Both the position numbers and the translations under genes were made by a program. A DNA stretch of 49,535 nt from JANYIP01 sp031394045 (lineage in GTDB: Bacteria > Actinomycetota > Actinomycetes > Prado026), in the NCBI GenBank assembly GCA_031394045.1, contig JANMWN010000248.1:1-49535 (forward strand), given 5' to 3'. Below are positions 14,911 through 23,522 of this stretch, one piece after another; position 1 is the stretch's first letter, and every line of letters starts with the position of its first letter. The notes under the pieces are model-generated. The model worked only from the letters and a program-made list of their open reading frames with translations. It did not search any database and was not told where the DNA came from.

Positions 14911-16104
14911 ATGCGCGTCTTGCTCTTCACCGGCAAGGGTGGGGTCGGAAAGACGACCGCCGCCGCTGGTACCGCCGCGCTCGCAGCGCGCACCGGCCTC
15001 AAGACCCTGGTTCTGTCCACCGACGCCGCGCACTCGCTCGGTGACGCCTTCGCCGTGACCGCAGGCTCCGACCCGGTGGAGGTCGAGGGCGGGCTGCACG
15101 TCCAGCAGCTCGATGCGCAGCGCCGGTTCGAGCGGTCCTGGCACGAGATCCGGGACTACCTGCTGACGGTGATGGACAGCGTGGGCATCGACGCGGTCGC
15201 AGCCGAGGAGCTGACCGTGCTGCCCGGTGCCGCCGAGGTGCTTGCCCTGCTCGAGGTGCGCGACCAGGTCAGGTCCGGGCGCTGGGACGTCGTCGTCGTC
15301 GACTGCGCGCCGACCGCCGAGACGCTGCGGCTGCTCGCGCTGCCCGAGGCGCTGGGCTGGTACCTGGCCCGCGTGTTCCCACCGGAGCGGCGGGTGGCCC
15401 GATCGCTGCGCCCGGTCCTCGGCCGCGTCGCGGGTCTGCCCCTGCCGAGGGACGGGGTCTTCGACGCGGTCAGCCGGCTGAACGAAGAGCTCAGCGAGGT
15501 GCGCGCGGTGCTCACCGACCCCGGGACGAGCGTCCGCCTCGTACTCACGCCCGAGGCGGTCGTCGTCGCGGAGGCCCGCCGCACGATGACGTCGCTGTCG
15601 CTGTTCGGCTACCGGGTGGACTCCGTCGTGGCCAACCGGGTCTTCCCCAGCGACGGGGCCGACGGCTGGCGGGCCGGCTGGGTCGCTGCGCAGGCCGCCC
15701 AGCTCGACGAGGTCGAGGCTTCGTTCGGGCCGCTCCCGGTGTATCGCGCGGCCTACCAGCCGGCCGAGCCGGTCGGGTACGAGCAGCTCGCCGACTTCGC
15801 GCAGGAGCTGTACGCCGGCGCGGACCCGTTCGGACCGGCGCCCGGGCTCGATGCGCTCAAGCCGCTGACGGTCGAGCGTTCCGGTGACGAGTTCGTGCTG
15901 TCCATCGCGCTGCCGTTCGCCGACCGCGAGGGCATGGAGCTGGTTCGTACCGGCGACGAGCTGGTCGTGACCGTCGGCTCGTATCGGCGGGTGCTCGCGC
16001 TGCCCAGCGCGCTGCGGCGCTGCACGGTGGCTGGCGCGGTGCTGCGCGAGGGCCGGCTGCGGATCCGGTTCGAGCCGGACCCCGCCCTGTGGATGGGCCT
16101 GTGA
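14911..16104 (+). CDS. ArsA/Get3-like ATPase with C-terminal HSP20-like domain
   Basis: This 397-residue SIMIBI-class P-loop ATPase has the deviant Walker A GKGGVGKTT at residues 8-16, a switch region STDAAHSLGDAF at about 36-47 and a Walker B-like VVVVDCAPTAET. The last 75 residues (FVLSIALPFADREGMELVRT onward) form the HSP20/ArsA-C beta domain seen in the actinobacterial clade. No cysteine triad for arsenite is apparent, so a transport role for arsenic is unlikely; a chaperone or targeting role is more plausible but unproven. Corresponds in position to Rv2184c. It overlaps the next gene by four bases (GTGA). Confidence 0.85.
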   Translation: MRVLLFTGKGGVGKTTAAAGTAALAARTGLKTLVLSTDAAHSLGDAFAVTAGSDPVEVEGGLHVQQLDAQRRFERSWHEIRDYLLTVMDSVGIDAVAAEELTVLPGAAEVLALLEVRDQVRSGRWDVVVVDCAPTAETLRLLALPEALGWYLARVFPPERRVARSLRPVLGRVAGLPLPRDGVFDAVSRLNEELSEVRAVLTDPGTSVRLVLTPEAVVVAEARRTMTSLSLFGYRVDSVVANRVFPSDGADGWRAGWVAAQAAQLDEVEASFGPLPVYRAAYQPAEPVGYEQLADFAQELYAGADPFGPAPGLDALKPLTVERSGDEFVLSIALPFADREGMELVRTGDELVVTVGSYRRVLALPSALRRCTVAGAVLREGRLRIRFEPDPALWMGL

Positions 16105-16436
16105 GCGCCACGGGTGCGGCGGGGGAGTCCCGCACCGGGTCGGCGGCCGAGGAGGCCTCCCGGTTGTTCGAGGCCGTCCAGGAGTGGGCCCGTCGGACCA
16201 AGACCGGGTCGGGCGACCCGCTGGGCGAGCACATCGCCACGGGGTCGCCGGAGTGCCAGCTCTGCCCGGTCTGCCAGCTGATCGGGGTACTGCGGACCAG
16301 CCGCCCGGAGATCGTCCTGCATCTGGCCGACGCCGCCGGCTCGCTCCTGGCCGCCGTACGAGCCGTGATCGACGCCCACGAGCGTGAGTGGTCCACCCGG
16401 CGCCCTCCCGGCGTCGAGCGGATCGACATCACCTGA
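16101..16436 (+). CDS. Small conserved actinobacterial protein with Cys-rich motif (DUF5304-like)
   Basis: This 111-residue protein of unknown function is helical. It carries ECQLCPVCQL around residues 49-58, a short Cys-x2-Cys-x2-Cys cluster that could bind metal, followed by a helix (PEIVLHLADAAGSLLAAVRAV). The start GTG at 16101 overlaps the ArsA-like stop (GTGA), so the two are probably co-translated and may act together. I recall small proteins annotated DUF5304 at this position in streptomycetes; the family call is tentative. Confidence 0.65.
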   Translation: MSATGAAGESRTGSAAEEASRLFEAVQEWARRTKTGSGDPLGEHIATGSPECQLCPVCQLIGVLRTSRPEIVLHLADAAGSLLAAVRAVIDAHEREWSTRRPPGVERIDIT

Positions 16437-16463
16437 GATGGCTGGGTCCGGGCGAGGCTTGCG

Positions 16464-17411
16464 ATGGCGCTGACCGTGGGGGTCGACGTCGGCGGCACGA
16501 AGGTGGCTGCGGGCGTGGTCGACGAGAGCGGTCAGGTGGTGGCCCAGCTGCGCCGCGCCACCTCGGCCCAGGTCGAGGGTGCGGCCGAGCAGACCATCGC
16601 CGAGCTGGTGCTGGAGCTCGCGGCCACGCACCCGGTCGAGGCAGTCGGTGTCGGGGCAGCCGGGCTGGTCGACGAGACCCGCTCGGTGGTGCGGTTCGCC
16701 CCCAACCTCGGCTGGCGCGAGCAACCCCTGCGTGAGCTGCTCGAGTCGGCGACCAACCTGCCCGTGGTGGTCGAGAACGACGCCAATGCGGCCGCCTGGG
16801 CCGAGTACCGCTTCGGCGCGGCCAGGGGCCGCGACGACGTGGTCATGGTCACCGTCGGCACCGGCATCGGGGGCGCGCTGATCCTCGGCGGGTCCCTGTA
16901 CCGCGGCGGGTTCGGGCTGGCCGGCGAGATCGGCCACCTCGTGCTCGACCCGGACGGTCCGGCCTGCGGCTGCGGACGCCGCGGCTGCTGGGAGCAGTTC
17001 GCGAGCGGGAACGCGCTGCTGCGCGACGCACGGGCGCGGGCCGCTGACGACCGCGAGAGCGCCAGGCTGCTGCTCTCGCTCGGTGACGGGACCCCCGAGG
17101 GGGTGGCCGGCGCGCACATCACCATGGCCGCCCGCCAGGGCGACGCGGTGGCCCTGGCCGTGTTCGCCCACGCCGGCTACTGGCTCGGGCGCGGCATGGC
17201 CGAGCTGGCCGCCGTGCTCGACCCGCACTGCTACGTGGTCGGTGGCGGGGTGTCCGAGGCCGGCGACCTGCTGCTCGGCCCCGCGAGGACGGCCTTCGCC
17301 GAGCACCTGATGGGCGCCGACGTCCGCCCGGGCGCCGACATCGTGATTGCCGAGCTCGGCAACCTGGCCGGCCTGGTGGGCGCGGCAGAGCTGGCCCGAG
17401 TCCGGCACTGA
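16464..17411 (+). CDS. glk: ROK-family glucokinase
   Basis: This 315-residue ROK kinase phosphorylates glucose (ATP to glucose 6-phosphate), feeding glycolysis in an organism whose phosphofructokinase also lies in this window. The phosphate-binding loop is VDVGGTK at residues 7-13, the sugar-binding VENDANAAAW is near 108, and GTGIGGALI is near 130. The ROK zinc motif CGCGRRGCWE is near 171, and VVGGGVSEAG is near 262. The length is typical. ATG at 16464 has GGGCGAGG eight bases upstream. It lies 27 bases after the preceding small gene. Specificity for glucose is inferred from subfamily resemblance. Confidence 0.88.
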   Translation: MALTVGVDVGGTKVAAGVVDESGQVVAQLRRATSAQVEGAAEQTIAELVLELAATHPVEAVGVGAAGLVDETRSVVRFAPNLGWREQPLRELLESATNLPVVVENDANAAAWAEYRFGAARGRDDVVMVTVGTGIGGALILGGSLYRGGFGLAGEIGHLVLDPDGPACGCGRRGCWEQFASGNALLRDARARAADDRESARLLLSLGDGTPEGVAGAHITMAARQGDAVALAVFAHAGYWLGRGMAELAAVLDPHCYVVGGGVSEAGDLLLGPARTAFAEHLMGADVRPGADIVIAELGNLAGLVGAAELARVRH

Positions 17412-17437
17412 CCCCCTTTTCGTGGGCTGCCGCGGCG

Positions 17438-17443
17438 TACCCT
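17438..17443 (+). promoter_or_regulatory. Candidate -10 element for tadE
   Basis: TACCCT at 17438-17443 lies 16 bases before the tadE ATG and leaves room for the GGAAGGGAGGGTGA ribosome binding site in a short leader. This suggests that tadE-tadG have their own promoter, apart from the main pilus operon. Confidence 0.4.
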
Positions 17444-17459
17444 GCGGAAGGGAGGGTGA

Positions 17460-18038
17460 ATGGTCCGCTGCGCCGGCGACGACCGATCCGCGCGGCCTGA
17501 GAGCGGCGCGGTCGCGGTCGAGGCGGCCCTGATCACCCCAGTGCTCCTGCTGATGGTGTTCGGCATCGTGGAGCTGTCGTTGCTGCTCAAGGACGACCTC
17601 GCCGTGTCGTCGGCCGTGCGTGCGGGCGCGCGCACCGGCTCCTCGCTCCCGCGGTTCGACGACGGCACGACGGACTTCGCCCAGCTGGCCGCCGACCAGG
17701 TGGCCCGGTCCGCTGGCGCAATCGACCTGCCGGACGTCTCGCTCACCGTCTACGCCGCCGGACCGGATGGCAGTCCTGAGGGCGGAGGTACGCCGGAGAC
17801 CTGCAGCAACCGCTGCGTGCACTTCCGCTACGACGCGGACTCCGCCAGGTTCGTACGCTCCGGCGGCACCTGGGCTGCCTCGTCGATCAACGCGTGCCCT
17901 GGTGACCCCGGCCAGGACGCCATCGGGGTCTACATCAGCTACCCGCACCACCTGGCGGCGCTCGGCGGGACGTTCACCCTCACCGACCGCGCCGTGATGG
18001 CGTTCGAGCCCGTGGCGCCGTCGCTGGGGTGCAAATGA
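17460..18038 (+). CDS. tadE: TadE-like pilus-associated pseudopilin
   Basis: This 192-residue protein has the TadE signature: a short leader, then SGAVAVEAALITPVLLLMVFGIVEL forming the single membrane helix (about residues 17-42), and an exported domain with a Cys pair (CSNRC). TadE-type pseudopilins are processed and participate in Flp pilus biogenesis. A very good ribosome binding site (GGAAGGGAGGG) precedes the ATG at 17460. It is about 7 kb away from, and on the opposite strand to, the main tad operon. The next gene is TadG-like. Confidence 0.85.
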   Translation: MVRCAGDDRSARPESGAVAVEAALITPVLLLMVFGIVELSLLLKDDLAVSSAVRAGARTGSSLPRFDDGTTDFAQLAADQVARSAGAIDLPDVSLTVYAAGPDGSPEGGGTPETCSNRCVHFRYDADSARFVRSGGTWAASSINACPGDPGQDAIGVYISYPHHLAALGGTFTLTDRAVMAFEPVAPSLGCK

Positions 18039-18051
18039 CACCGGGTCGCAA

Positions 18052-19812
18052 GTGACCGGCCCCGACGTTCCTCGCCGAGACGGTGGTCGGGACGACGCCG
18101 GCTACGTGGCGATCCTGGTCGCGATCGCGCTGCCGCTGTTCGTGGTGCTGGCGGCGCTGGCCGTCGACGTCGCCAACTGGTACGCCCAGGCCCAGCGGGT
18201 GCAGCAGGCGGCGGACGCGGCGGCCCTGGCCGGGTCGGTCTACCTCCCGCTCGACCCCGGTCAGGCTCGGACCAGCGCCCTCGACTACGCCCGGCGCAAC
18301 GGCTACGACGCGGCGTCCGGCCGGGTGACTGTCACCCCGGCTCAGCTCGTGGACCAGCCGAGCCGGCTGCGGGTGACGATCTCGGCCCAGGTGAGCAACG
18401 TCTTCGGGGCGATCTTCGGGCGGCCCACGACGACCATCACGCGTACGGCCGTGGCCGACTACTCCGGGCCGATCCCGCTGGGGAGCCCCTGCAATGTCTT
18501 CGGGAACGAGCCGGTCGGGATCGGCGACGTGAAGCTGGGCTCGCGCGCGTGCGCCGGTGCCGGCGACTACTGGCTGAACATCGCGGGGCCGCAGTCGATC
18601 AAGACCAACGGCGACGCCTACCAGGCCCACCAGTGCCGGCCGGGCAACGACGGCTGTCCCGGCGGGCAGAACATCGACTACGTCGACGGCGGCTACCTCT
18701 ACCTGGTCCGGTCGAAGGTGAGCCAGCCACTGACGATCTCGGTGTTCGACCCGGCGTTCGTACCGGTCGGGGACCGCTGCGCAGGTGCCGCCCTCGATGG
18801 TGCGGCGGCAGTGGTGGCACCGGTGGTGGCGGACGCCCCCGAGCGGTACGCCAAGGGGACCCGGGGCGGTGGCCCGCACGACTTCTGCACCGGCGACGCG
18901 CTCTTCACGCCCGGGGCGGGCGGGCAGTGGCCGGCCCAGGGGTCGGGCGACGGCAAGCCGGTCACGACCTCGTTCGACGTACGCGGACCGTTCAACGGGG
19001 TGGACCTGGCCGCCGCCCCGGTGGTGCCCGGTTGTTCGAGGCAGTTCAAGGGGTACGGCGGAGTCGGGGTCGACCTGAACCTGGCGGCCATGCTCGACCA
19101 GGCCAGCCCAGCCTTCGACGCGGAGCTCGCATCGGAGTTCCGGCGCTGGGTGTCGCTGTGCACGGTCGACGCGAACGCGGGGGACACCTTCGTCGTGCAG
19201 ATCCGTACCAACGTCGCCCTCGGGGACAACCCGGCGACGGCCTCTGGCGACCCGGGTCTCCCGGGCGGCGGTCACAACCGGATGGCGCTGCGTGCCTCCG
19301 GCGGTCTGGACACCAGCGTCTCCGCCTTCCAGCGGATGGCGATCTTCGCCAACACGACGGCCGCGCGCACGTCGTTCTACCTGGCCCGGATCGGCTCCGG
19401 CTCGGCCGGCCACCTGCTCAAGCTGAGCTTCTTCGACATCGGCGACGCGCGCGACGGCTCGTCGGGGACGCTCCAGGTGCTCGCACCGCCCGACGCCGTC
19501 GACGCGGCGACCGGTCAGCCGCTGACCTTCGCCAGCACCGATGCGCAGGGCCGGGCGCTGTGCCGGGGCCAGGGCGTCGTGGTGGGTGACCTGCCGACGT
19601 GCGGGGTGCAGTCGAACGCCACCGGTGGGGGCAGCGAGTTCGAGGGACGCACCGAGATCATCACGGTGAACCTGCCGTCGACCTACCGGTGCGACGACGC
19701 AGACCCGCTGGGGTGCTGGGTCAAGGTTTCCTACACGTTCAACGGTCCGGTCTCGGACACGACGTCATGGTCGGCCGCGCTGGACGGTGATCCCCTCCGT
19801 CTCGTCGAGTAG
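18052..19812 (+). CDS. tadG: TadG-like pilus assembly protein with large exported domain
   Basis: This 586-residue protein begins with the Tad N-terminal segment (GYVAILVAIALPLFVVLAAL, then DVANWYAQAQRVQQAADAAALAG), the hallmark of TadG-like proteins, in which the helix anchors the protein in the membrane. About 500 exported residues follow, with many cysteines in widely spaced pairs, suggesting disulfides. I see no clear von Willebrand A motif (DxSxS), so this is the TadG-like type without that domain, or with a diverged one. GTG at 18052 starts 13 bases after the tadE stop. Confidence 0.8.
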   Translation: MTGPDVPRRDGGRDDAGYVAILVAIALPLFVVLAALAVDVANWYAQAQRVQQAADAAALAGSVYLPLDPGQARTSALDYARRNGYDAASGRVTVTPAQLVDQPSRLRVTISAQVSNVFGAIFGRPTTTITRTAVADYSGPIPLGSPCNVFGNEPVGIGDVKLGSRACAGAGDYWLNIAGPQSIKTNGDAYQAHQCRPGNDGCPGGQNIDYVDGGYLYLVRSKVSQPLTISVFDPAFVPVGDRCAGAALDGAAAVVAPVVADAPERYAKGTRGGGPHDFCTGDALFTPGAGGQWPAQGSGDGKPVTTSFDVRGPFNGVDLAAAPVVPGCSRQFKGYGGVGVDLNLAAMLDQASPAFDAELASEFRRWVSLCTVDANAGDTFVVQIRTNVALGDNPATASGDPGLPGGGHNRMALRASGGLDTSVSAFQRMAIFANTTAARTSFYLARIGSGSAGHLLKLSFFDIGDARDGSSGTLQVLAPPDAVDAATGQPLTFASTDAQGRALCRGQGVVVGDLPTCGVQSNATGGGSEFEGRTEIITVNLPSTYRCDDADPLGCWVKVSYTFNGPVSDTTSWSAALDGDPLRLVE

Positions 19813-19816
19813 TGGT

Positions 19817-21055
19817 CTAGACCGCGCGGTAGCCGGTGAGCTCCTGGGCGAGCTGTTCGAGGAAGAGTCCGATGTCGGTGACGACACCGGTCGCCTGGGC
19901 GCTGCCGCGGTCGGAGAGCTTGGTGACCGTCGCCGGGTTGATGTCGACGCAGACCAGGGGGACCGACGCGGGCAGGATGTTGCCGGTCGCGATGGCGTGC
20001 AGCATCGTCGCGACCATGATGGCGAAGCCGACGCCGTCGAGCTCGGCCCGCATCGCCCGCTGACCCTCGATCACGTCGGTGTAGACGTCGGGCAACGGGC
20101 CATCGTCGCGGACCGAGCCGACGAGCACGAAGGCCTTCTGGTGAACCACCATGTCGTGCATCACGCCCGAGGTCAGGACGCCCTGCTCGACGGCCGCGGC
20201 GATCGAGCCGGCGCCCCTGATCCGGTTGATGGCCCGGATGTGGTGCTCGTGGCCGTGTTCGACGCCGGAGCCCTTGGACAGGTCGACGCCGAGCGAGGTG
20301 CCGAACAGCGAGGACTCGATGTCGTGGGTCGCCAGCGCGTTGCCCGCGAACAGGACGTCGACGAAGCCGGCCGCGATGAGCGAGCAGAACGCGGGGGCCG
20401 CTCCGGTGTGGACCACGGCCGGACCGCCGACCCACAGGACCTTCTTGCCCTCGGCCTTGACCGCCCGCATCTGCGCGGCGATCTGGCGGACCTGCAGGAA
20501 CTGCGGCTTCTCGCTCGAGACCACCGAGTTCATGAACTCGAAGACACTCTCGGACTGCTGCGGCTTGGGCGGTATGAGGACCTTGACACCGTGCGACCCG
20601 CAGACCAGCCGGTCGCCGGCCTTGATGTCGCTGACGGGGACCGTGGTCACGCCGAGCGTGGACCCCTCGCCCGTCACGACCAGCCCGCAGTCCATCTCCG
20701 GGTGGGTCACCTGCACCCAGTGCCCGTGGATGCGTACCTCGGTGTCCAGGTTGGTCGTGGAGTAGAAGTCCTCGGGGAAGACGCCGTCCTTCTCGACCAT
20801 GCGTACGAGCGCCTCGCCAGGGTCGACCAAGTTGGCGCCGTGCACCTGCAGGCGCATGACCAGCCGACCGAGCAGATCCTCGTCCGCCGCGGTGATCACG
20901 ATCCGGGCGTACGACTCGTCCTCGGGTCGCCGGCCGACGTCGAACCGCTCGATGACGTAGTCGATGCCCAGGTCCAGGACGTCGTCGAGGGTTCGCGACA
21001 AGGTCCCAGCATCCAGGATGTGGCCCTTGAGCTCGACGACTTCGGTGGCCGGCAC
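19817..21055 (-). CDS. Archaeal-type ornithine cyclodeaminase homologue (LOR/SDH, TIGR00300-like)
   Basis: This 412-residue protein is related to the LOR/SDH bifunctional-enzyme conserved region, not to the mu-crystallin-type ornithine cyclodeaminase. The N-terminal domain (VELKGHILDAGTLSRTLDDV, about 1-110) is followed by an NAD-binding-like part with VLWVGGPAVVHTGAAPAF and FAGNALATHDIESSLFGTSL. GVEHGHEHHIRAINRIR and VVCVDINPATVTKL-like segments come near the end. Members are reported to convert ornithine to proline with ammonia release or to act as arginine dihydrolase domains. The GTG at 21055 is chosen because AAGGAG lies six bases upstream. Function in this organism is inference; family call is fairly firm. 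Confidence 0.75.
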   Translation of the reverse strand: MPATEVVELKGHILDAGTLSRTLDDVLDLGIDYVIERFDVGRRPEDESYARIVITAADEDLLGRLVMRLQVHGANLVDPGEALVRMVEKDGVFPEDFYSTTNLDTEVRIHGHWVQVTHPEMDCGLVVTGEGSTLGVTTVPVSDIKAGDRLVCGSHGVKVLIPPKPQQSESVFEFMNSVVSSEKPQFLQVRQIAAQMRAVKAEGKKVLWVGGPAVVHTGAAPAFCSLIAAGFVDVLFAGNALATHDIESSLFGTSLGVDLSKGSGVEHGHEHHIRAINRIRGAGSIAAAVEQGVLTSGVMHDMVVHQKAFVLVGSVRDDGPLPDVYTDVIEGQRAMRAELDGVGFAIMVATMLHAIATGNILPASVPLVCVDINPATVTKLSDRGSAQATGVVTDIGLFLEQLAQELTGYRAV

Positions 21056-21098
21056 GATGCACTCCTTCAGGTGGCGGGATACCGCAGGCATCCTGCCA

Positions 21099-21791
21099 TC
21101 AGACCACCGCGCCGTCGTCCCCGTCCTCGTCGTCACGGTCCTTGAGCCCCGCGACCAGCGCGACGAATCCGGCCAGGAAGGCCACGGCGGCGAGCAACAG
21201 CACGTAGTCGTCGAGGTGCCAGCCCAGGATCCCTGCGGTGAACAGGACGGCAGGACCGCCAAGCACGGCCGCCCAGGCGACCCGGGTGCGCAGGTCAGCG
21301 CGAGGCAGTGGCGGTGGGGGCGGAGGTACGTACCGCTCCTCCGGTTCCGGCGCTGGGGCGGGTTCAGGACGGAGCAGGTCGTCCCAGCCTGTGTACGAGC
21401 CGGTGCCGAGGGCAGGCGCTGCTGGTACGGCGGCCGGCCCGTCGATGTCCTCCTCGGCCGACCAGGCGCCGACCTGCTGGTCACCGCTGTGGAACCCGGC
21501 CACGATGGCGGCGAACGCGGAGTCGATCGACGCGGCGTCCAGCGGGTCGTCCCCAGGCGACCGCGCAGCCTCGGGCCCGCGCTGGTCGTCGATCATCGAC
21601 CGCACCTGCTCCTCGGCCTCGGCGTCGACGTAGAGCCGGTCGACCGGGCCACCAGGACCGGGGTCGGGGGAGTCGGCGGCATAGGCGGCGACGCCGCGCT
21701 CGCGCAGCTCGGCCAGCAGGACGTCCGCCGTCCGTGGGTCGAGGTCGGCGACCGCGACGTACGTCTCGGCCTGCAGTCCGTTGCCCCTCAT
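21099..21791 (-). CDS. Membrane protein with DUF2007-like N-terminal domain
   Basis: This 230-residue protein starts with a small alpha/beta segment (YVAVADLDPRTADVLLAELRERGVAAYAA) resembling DUF2007-type domains. An acidic, proline-rich linker follows (including PPPPPPLPR), then two C-terminal transmembrane helices at about 168-190 and 195-218 and an acidic tail. Function unknown. GAGG lies six bases before the ATG at 21791. It is 10 bases downstream of the alpha/beta hydrolase gene and probably co-transcribed with it. Confidence 0.65.
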   Translation of the reverse strand: MRGNGLQAETYVAVADLDPRTADVLLAELRERGVAAYAADSPDPGPGGPVDRLYVDAEAEEQVRSMIDDQRGPEAARSPGDDPLDAASIDSAFAAIVAGFHSGDQQVGAWSAEEDIDGPAAVPAAPALGTGSYTGWDDLLRPEPAPAPEPEERYVPPPPPPLPRADLRTRVAWAAVLGGPAVLFTAGILGWHLDDYVLLLAAVAFLAGFVALVAGLKDRDDEDGDDGAVV

Positions 21792-21801
21792 CGGATCCTC
21801 G

Positions 21802-22653
21802 TCAGCCCACAGGGGAGGCTGGGGTCGCCGGGTCGGCGGTCGCGAGCCGCTGCACGAACGCCAGGCTCCCGGCGAAGATCGCGGGCGCGTCGTTGTCCAG
21901 CGTGGCGACGTGGTACGAGTCGGGCAGCACCCGGTCCTCCACGTCGAGGGATGCCACGTGACCGAGGATCCACGCGGTGTTCGACGGCTCGACGACGTGG
22001 TCCTGCGGGCTGTGGAACAGCAGCAGCGGCTGGTCGACCTTGCCGATGTCGGCCTTGATCTGGAGCCAGCCCTGGGTCAGGGAGTGCAGCGCCTTGAGCG
22101 GGATCCGGTCGTAGCCGCCCTCGTCCTGGCCGGGTTTGGCGATGTCGTTGATGACGCCCTTGAGCGAGGGGACCACCGCCTTGAGCACGGGCAGCAGGGC
22201 CAGCGCCTTGTTCTCGCTGTGGACGGCCGGGTTGACCAGCACGATGCCGCGTACGGCGTCCCCGTGCAGCTCGGCCACCCGCAGCGCCAGCGAGCCCCCC
22301 ATCGACAGGCCCATGACGAAGACGTCGTCGCAACGCTTCGACAGCTCGGTGAATGCGGCGTCCACCTCGCCGTACCAGTCGTCCCAGCGGGTCAGCGCCA
22401 TGTCGTGCCAGTCGGACCCGTGGCCGGGCAGCCGCGGGAGGCGGACCGTGAGCCCCGCGGCCGCGAGGTGGTCGGCCCACGGTCGCATCGACCTCGGGGA
22501 GCCGGTGAACCCGTGGATCACGAGTGCGCCCACCGGCCCACCGTCGTGCGAGAAGGGCTCGGCCCCCGGCAGCAACGGCACGGTTCCTCCAGGTTGGTCC
22601 GTCCGGTTCGCCGCCTGCGGGTGCAAGTCGACTACGGTGGCCGGACACGTCAT
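21802..22653 (-). CDS. Alpha/beta hydrolase, carboxylesterase/monoacylglycerol lipase-like
   Basis: This serine hydrolase of 283 residues has an oxyanion loop HGFTGS near 47-52, the nucleophile elbow GLSMGG with Ser117, and the probable acid Asp218 (SPQDHVVEP) and base His248 (DSYHVATLD). It resembles Est30-type carboxylesterases and monoacylglycerol lipases, so short acyl esters or glycerolipids are likely substrates, but specificity cannot be read. The start is uncertain; the ATG at 22653 gives about 35 residues before the fold. It is transcribed away from the acyltransferase gene at 22752 with a gap of about 100 bases. Confidence 0.85.
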   Translation of the reverse strand: MTCPATVVDLHPQAANRTDQPGGTVPLLPGAEPFSHDGGPVGALVIHGFTGSPRSMRPWADHLAAAGLTVRLPRLPGHGSDWHDMALTRWDDWYGEVDAAFTELSKRCDDVFVMGLSMGGSLALRVAELHGDAVRGIVLVNPAVHSENKALALLPVLKAVVPSLKGVINDIAKPGQDEGGYDRIPLKALHSLTQGWLQIKADIGKVDQPLLLFHSPQDHVVEPSNTAWILGHVASLDVEDRVLPDSYHVATLDNDAPAIFAGSLAFVQRLATADPATPASPVG

Positions 22654-22751
22654 CGTCGCACGGTGACGACACGGGTGCGAGGGTGTCTGCGTGGGACGTT
22701 GCTGCGGAGCTGAGCCGCTCCTAGGCTATGGCGATCGATCGGGAGGTGACG

Positions 22752-23480
22752 TTGTTCTACTGGGCGCTCAAGAGCGTGATCCTTGGGCCTTTCCTGCGGC
22801 TGTTCTTCCGGCCGTGGGTCGAGGGGCTGGAGAACCTCCCGGCGCAGGGTCCGGTGATCCTGGCCAGCAATCACCTGTCCTTCTCCGACTCGATCTTCCT
22901 GCCGCTGGTCGTCCCTCGCCGGGTGACGTTCATGGCCAAGTCCGACTACTTCACAGGCAAGGGCGTCAAGGGCCGGCTCACCGCGATCTTCTTCCGCGGC
23001 ATCGGCCAGGTTCCCGTCGACCGTTCCGGCGGCGCCGCCAGCCAGGCCGCGATCGACACCGCGATGGAGATCCTCGGCGAGGGCGGCGTCCTGGGGATCT
23101 ACCCCGAGGGCACCCGCTCGCCGGACGGCCACCTCTACCGCGGCAAGACCGGCGTCGCGCGGATGGCGCTGGAGGCGGGCGCACGGGTCGTCCCCGTCGC
23201 GATGATCGACACCGAGAAGATCCAGCCGCCCGGCAAGATCCTGCCCAAGATCATGCGCGTGGGCCTCAAGTTCGGCCCAGCGCTGGACTTCTCGCGCTAC
23301 GAGGGCATGGAGGGTGACCGGTTCGTCCTGCGGTCGATCACCGACGAGATCATGTACGAGCTGATGACCCTGTCCGGCCAGGAGTACGTCGACATCTACG
23401 CGACGAAGGCCAAGAACGAGATCGCTGCCGGCCGCTCTACCGGGGGCCTGGTCGTCACGGCCGAGCGCCCCGCCGCCTGA
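22752..23480 (+). CDS. 1-acylglycerol-3-phosphate acyltransferase (PlsC-like)
   Basis: This 242-residue acyltransferase of phospholipid synthesis has the catalytic NHxxxxD motif (NHLSFSD, His41 and Asp46), FRGIGQVPVDRSGG as block II, and YPEGTRS (Glu119) as block III. It should acylate lysophosphatidic acid or a related glycerophosphate at the membrane. The TTG at 22752 is chosen because GGGAGG lies five bases upstream and the protein then begins MFYWALKSV, which aligns with the N-terminus I recall for Rv2182c. The ATG at 22728 would add eight residues without a ribosome binding site. The C-terminal GQEYVDIYA motif is typical of the actinobacterial family. Confidence 0.85.
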   Translation: MFYWALKSVILGPFLRLFFRPWVEGLENLPAQGPVILASNHLSFSDSIFLPLVVPRRVTFMAKSDYFTGKGVKGRLTAIFFRGIGQVPVDRSGGAASQAAIDTAMEILGEGGVLGIYPEGTRSPDGHLYRGKTGVARMALEAGARVVPVAMIDTEKIQPPGKILPKIMRVGLKFGPALDFSRYEGMEGDRFVLRSITDEIMYELMTLSGQEYVDIYATKAKNEIAAGRSTGGLVVTAERPAA

Positions 23481-23522
23481 CCCTGCTGTCACTGCCTGAC
23501 CCTGCCGCAGCTGTCTGAGCCG

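Noticed and set aside
14911..16104. Arsenite efflux ATPase ArsA
   Set aside because: It has a single ATPase domain, an HSP20-like tail and no visible Cys triad, and no ars genes are adjacent; annotated only as ArsA/Get3-like.
19813..19823. Palindrome GGTCTAGACC between tadG and the cyclodeaminase gene as a terminator
   Set aside because: It is too short, has no loop and no T-tract, and it overlaps the stop codon of the minus-strand gene.
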